Origin: Thermoflexales bacterium
GTDB taxonomy: Bacteria > Chloroflexota > Anaerolineae > Fen-1058
Length of the DNA: 5,633 nt
Assembly (NCBI GenBank): GCA_030834835.1
Contig: JAUQXD010000898.1
Span: forward strand, 1 to 5,633
Reading direction: 5' to 3'
In this document: in pieces, positions 5,275-5,633 of the stretch
Layout: the number at the start of each line of letters is the position of its first letter
Numbering within the stretch: position 1 is the first letter of the stretch
The notes under the pieces: generated by a model
The model's input: the letters and a program-made list of their open reading frames with translations, nothing else
Database searches by the model: none
What the model was told of the DNA's origin: nothing
Position numbers and translations under genes: made by a program

Positions 5275-5633
5275 TTAGCGGCTTGAAACAGTGGTGGTAA
5301 GCGCCGGGCCATCAAGGCGAAGAATGAGTTTGTTGAGCACGTTACGCCCCAGGATCAATTCGTCACCTACTTCATCGCCGACGACCTCGACGCCGGGCAA
5401 TGTCAGATCGGCGATCTGGATGTCAAGCAAATAGAGATCAATCGAACGCCGTTCGCCCCACGCACTGCGCAAGAATCCGCTCTGAAATGGCCGCAGTGGC
5501 AGCGGGGCCAGAGCCGAAATCGGAACGATGGTAGCGTCGGCGCCGGTATCGATGATGGCGCGCCGCGGTCCGACGCGATCGCCGTCGGGCCAGCGCAGCA
5601 CCCTGTCGACACTGGGCAAAGGCGGCGAATACG
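5275..5633 (-). CDS. Retropepsin-like (clan AA) aspartic protease, 5' end cut by window edge
   Basis: 118 residues are visible. The frame stays open to the right edge (last codons read Y-S-P-P-L-P-S-V), so the true start lies outside; a TTG at 5619 is in frame but is probably internal. Visible residues 26-33 are IIDTGADA, the catalytic Asp-Thr-Gly motif of retropepsin-like proteases, with D28 as the presumed catalytic aspartate. Near the C-terminus is LILGRNVLNKLIL, matching the hydrophobic-hydrophobic-Gly-Arg segment that closes the active-site fold in this family. At about 120 aa it is a single-lobe protein that would act as a homodimer. I see no signal peptide or membrane segment, though the true N-terminus is missing. 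The substrate is unknown, and such small proteases are often stand-alone genes. It ends 26 nt before the helicase gene, so the two may share a transcript, but a functional link is not shown. Confidence 0.78.
   Translation of the reverse strand, partial: YSPPLPSVDRVLRWPDGDRVGPRRAIIDTGADATIVPISALAPLPLRPFQSGFLRSAWGERRSIDLYLLDIQIADLTLPGVEVVGDEVGDELILGRNVLNKLILRLDGPALTTTVSSR

Overview
The window is one stretch of a GC-rich bacterial chromosome. I found no phage, plasmid or IS core gene in it. All supported genes lie on the minus strand, so transcription runs from the right edge to the left. They form one tightly spaced, probably co-transcribed cluster with gaps of 26, 14 and 18 nt, then a short gap before a small final gene. 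The cluster ends at an intrinsic terminator near the left edge. The taxon is not proven. The gene style (GC-rich, a lone UvrD/RecB-type helicase-nuclease beside uncharacterised proteins, short palindromic repeats inside an ORF) reminds me of Chloroflexota, but that is inference from memory.

Order in the direction of transcription: (1) a retropepsin-like aspartic protease gene whose 5' end is cut by the window edge (5275-5633); (2) a 1126-aa AddA/RecB-type helicase with a C-terminal PD-(D/E)XK nuclease (1868-5248), all key motifs intact; (3) a 266-aa uncharacterised protein with likely winged-helix segments (1053-1853); (4) a 194-aa uncharacterised protein (450-1034); (5) a small uncharacterised ORF of 84 aa from GTG (124-378). 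Gene 5 probably began at an ATG at 425 and looks frameshifted between the two starts. Positions 1-123 hold a possible extended -10 promoter, a strong intrinsic terminator and a GNRA-loop hairpin.

The helicase-nuclease is the only gene with a clear job: ATP-driven DNA unwinding and end resection in double-strand-break repair or destruction of foreign DNA. No AddB-like partner is visible, although one could lie beyond the right edge. Genes 3 and 4 follow it with good Shine-Dalgarno sites and are likely co-expressed, but I cannot assign them a function.

The most unusual features are small. Four copies of an 11-bp near-palindrome (ACCTCCGAGGT), arranged as two inverted pairs, plus a different 17-bp repeat, sit in frame inside the helicase gene. 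They add peptide such as KTSEV and NLGGL without breaking the ORF. There is also a TATAAT box placed exactly for a leaderless start at an ATG whose reading frame then fails. A possible ~70-nt transcript lies between an extended -10 box and the terminator. I see no convincing evidence for a wholly new system.
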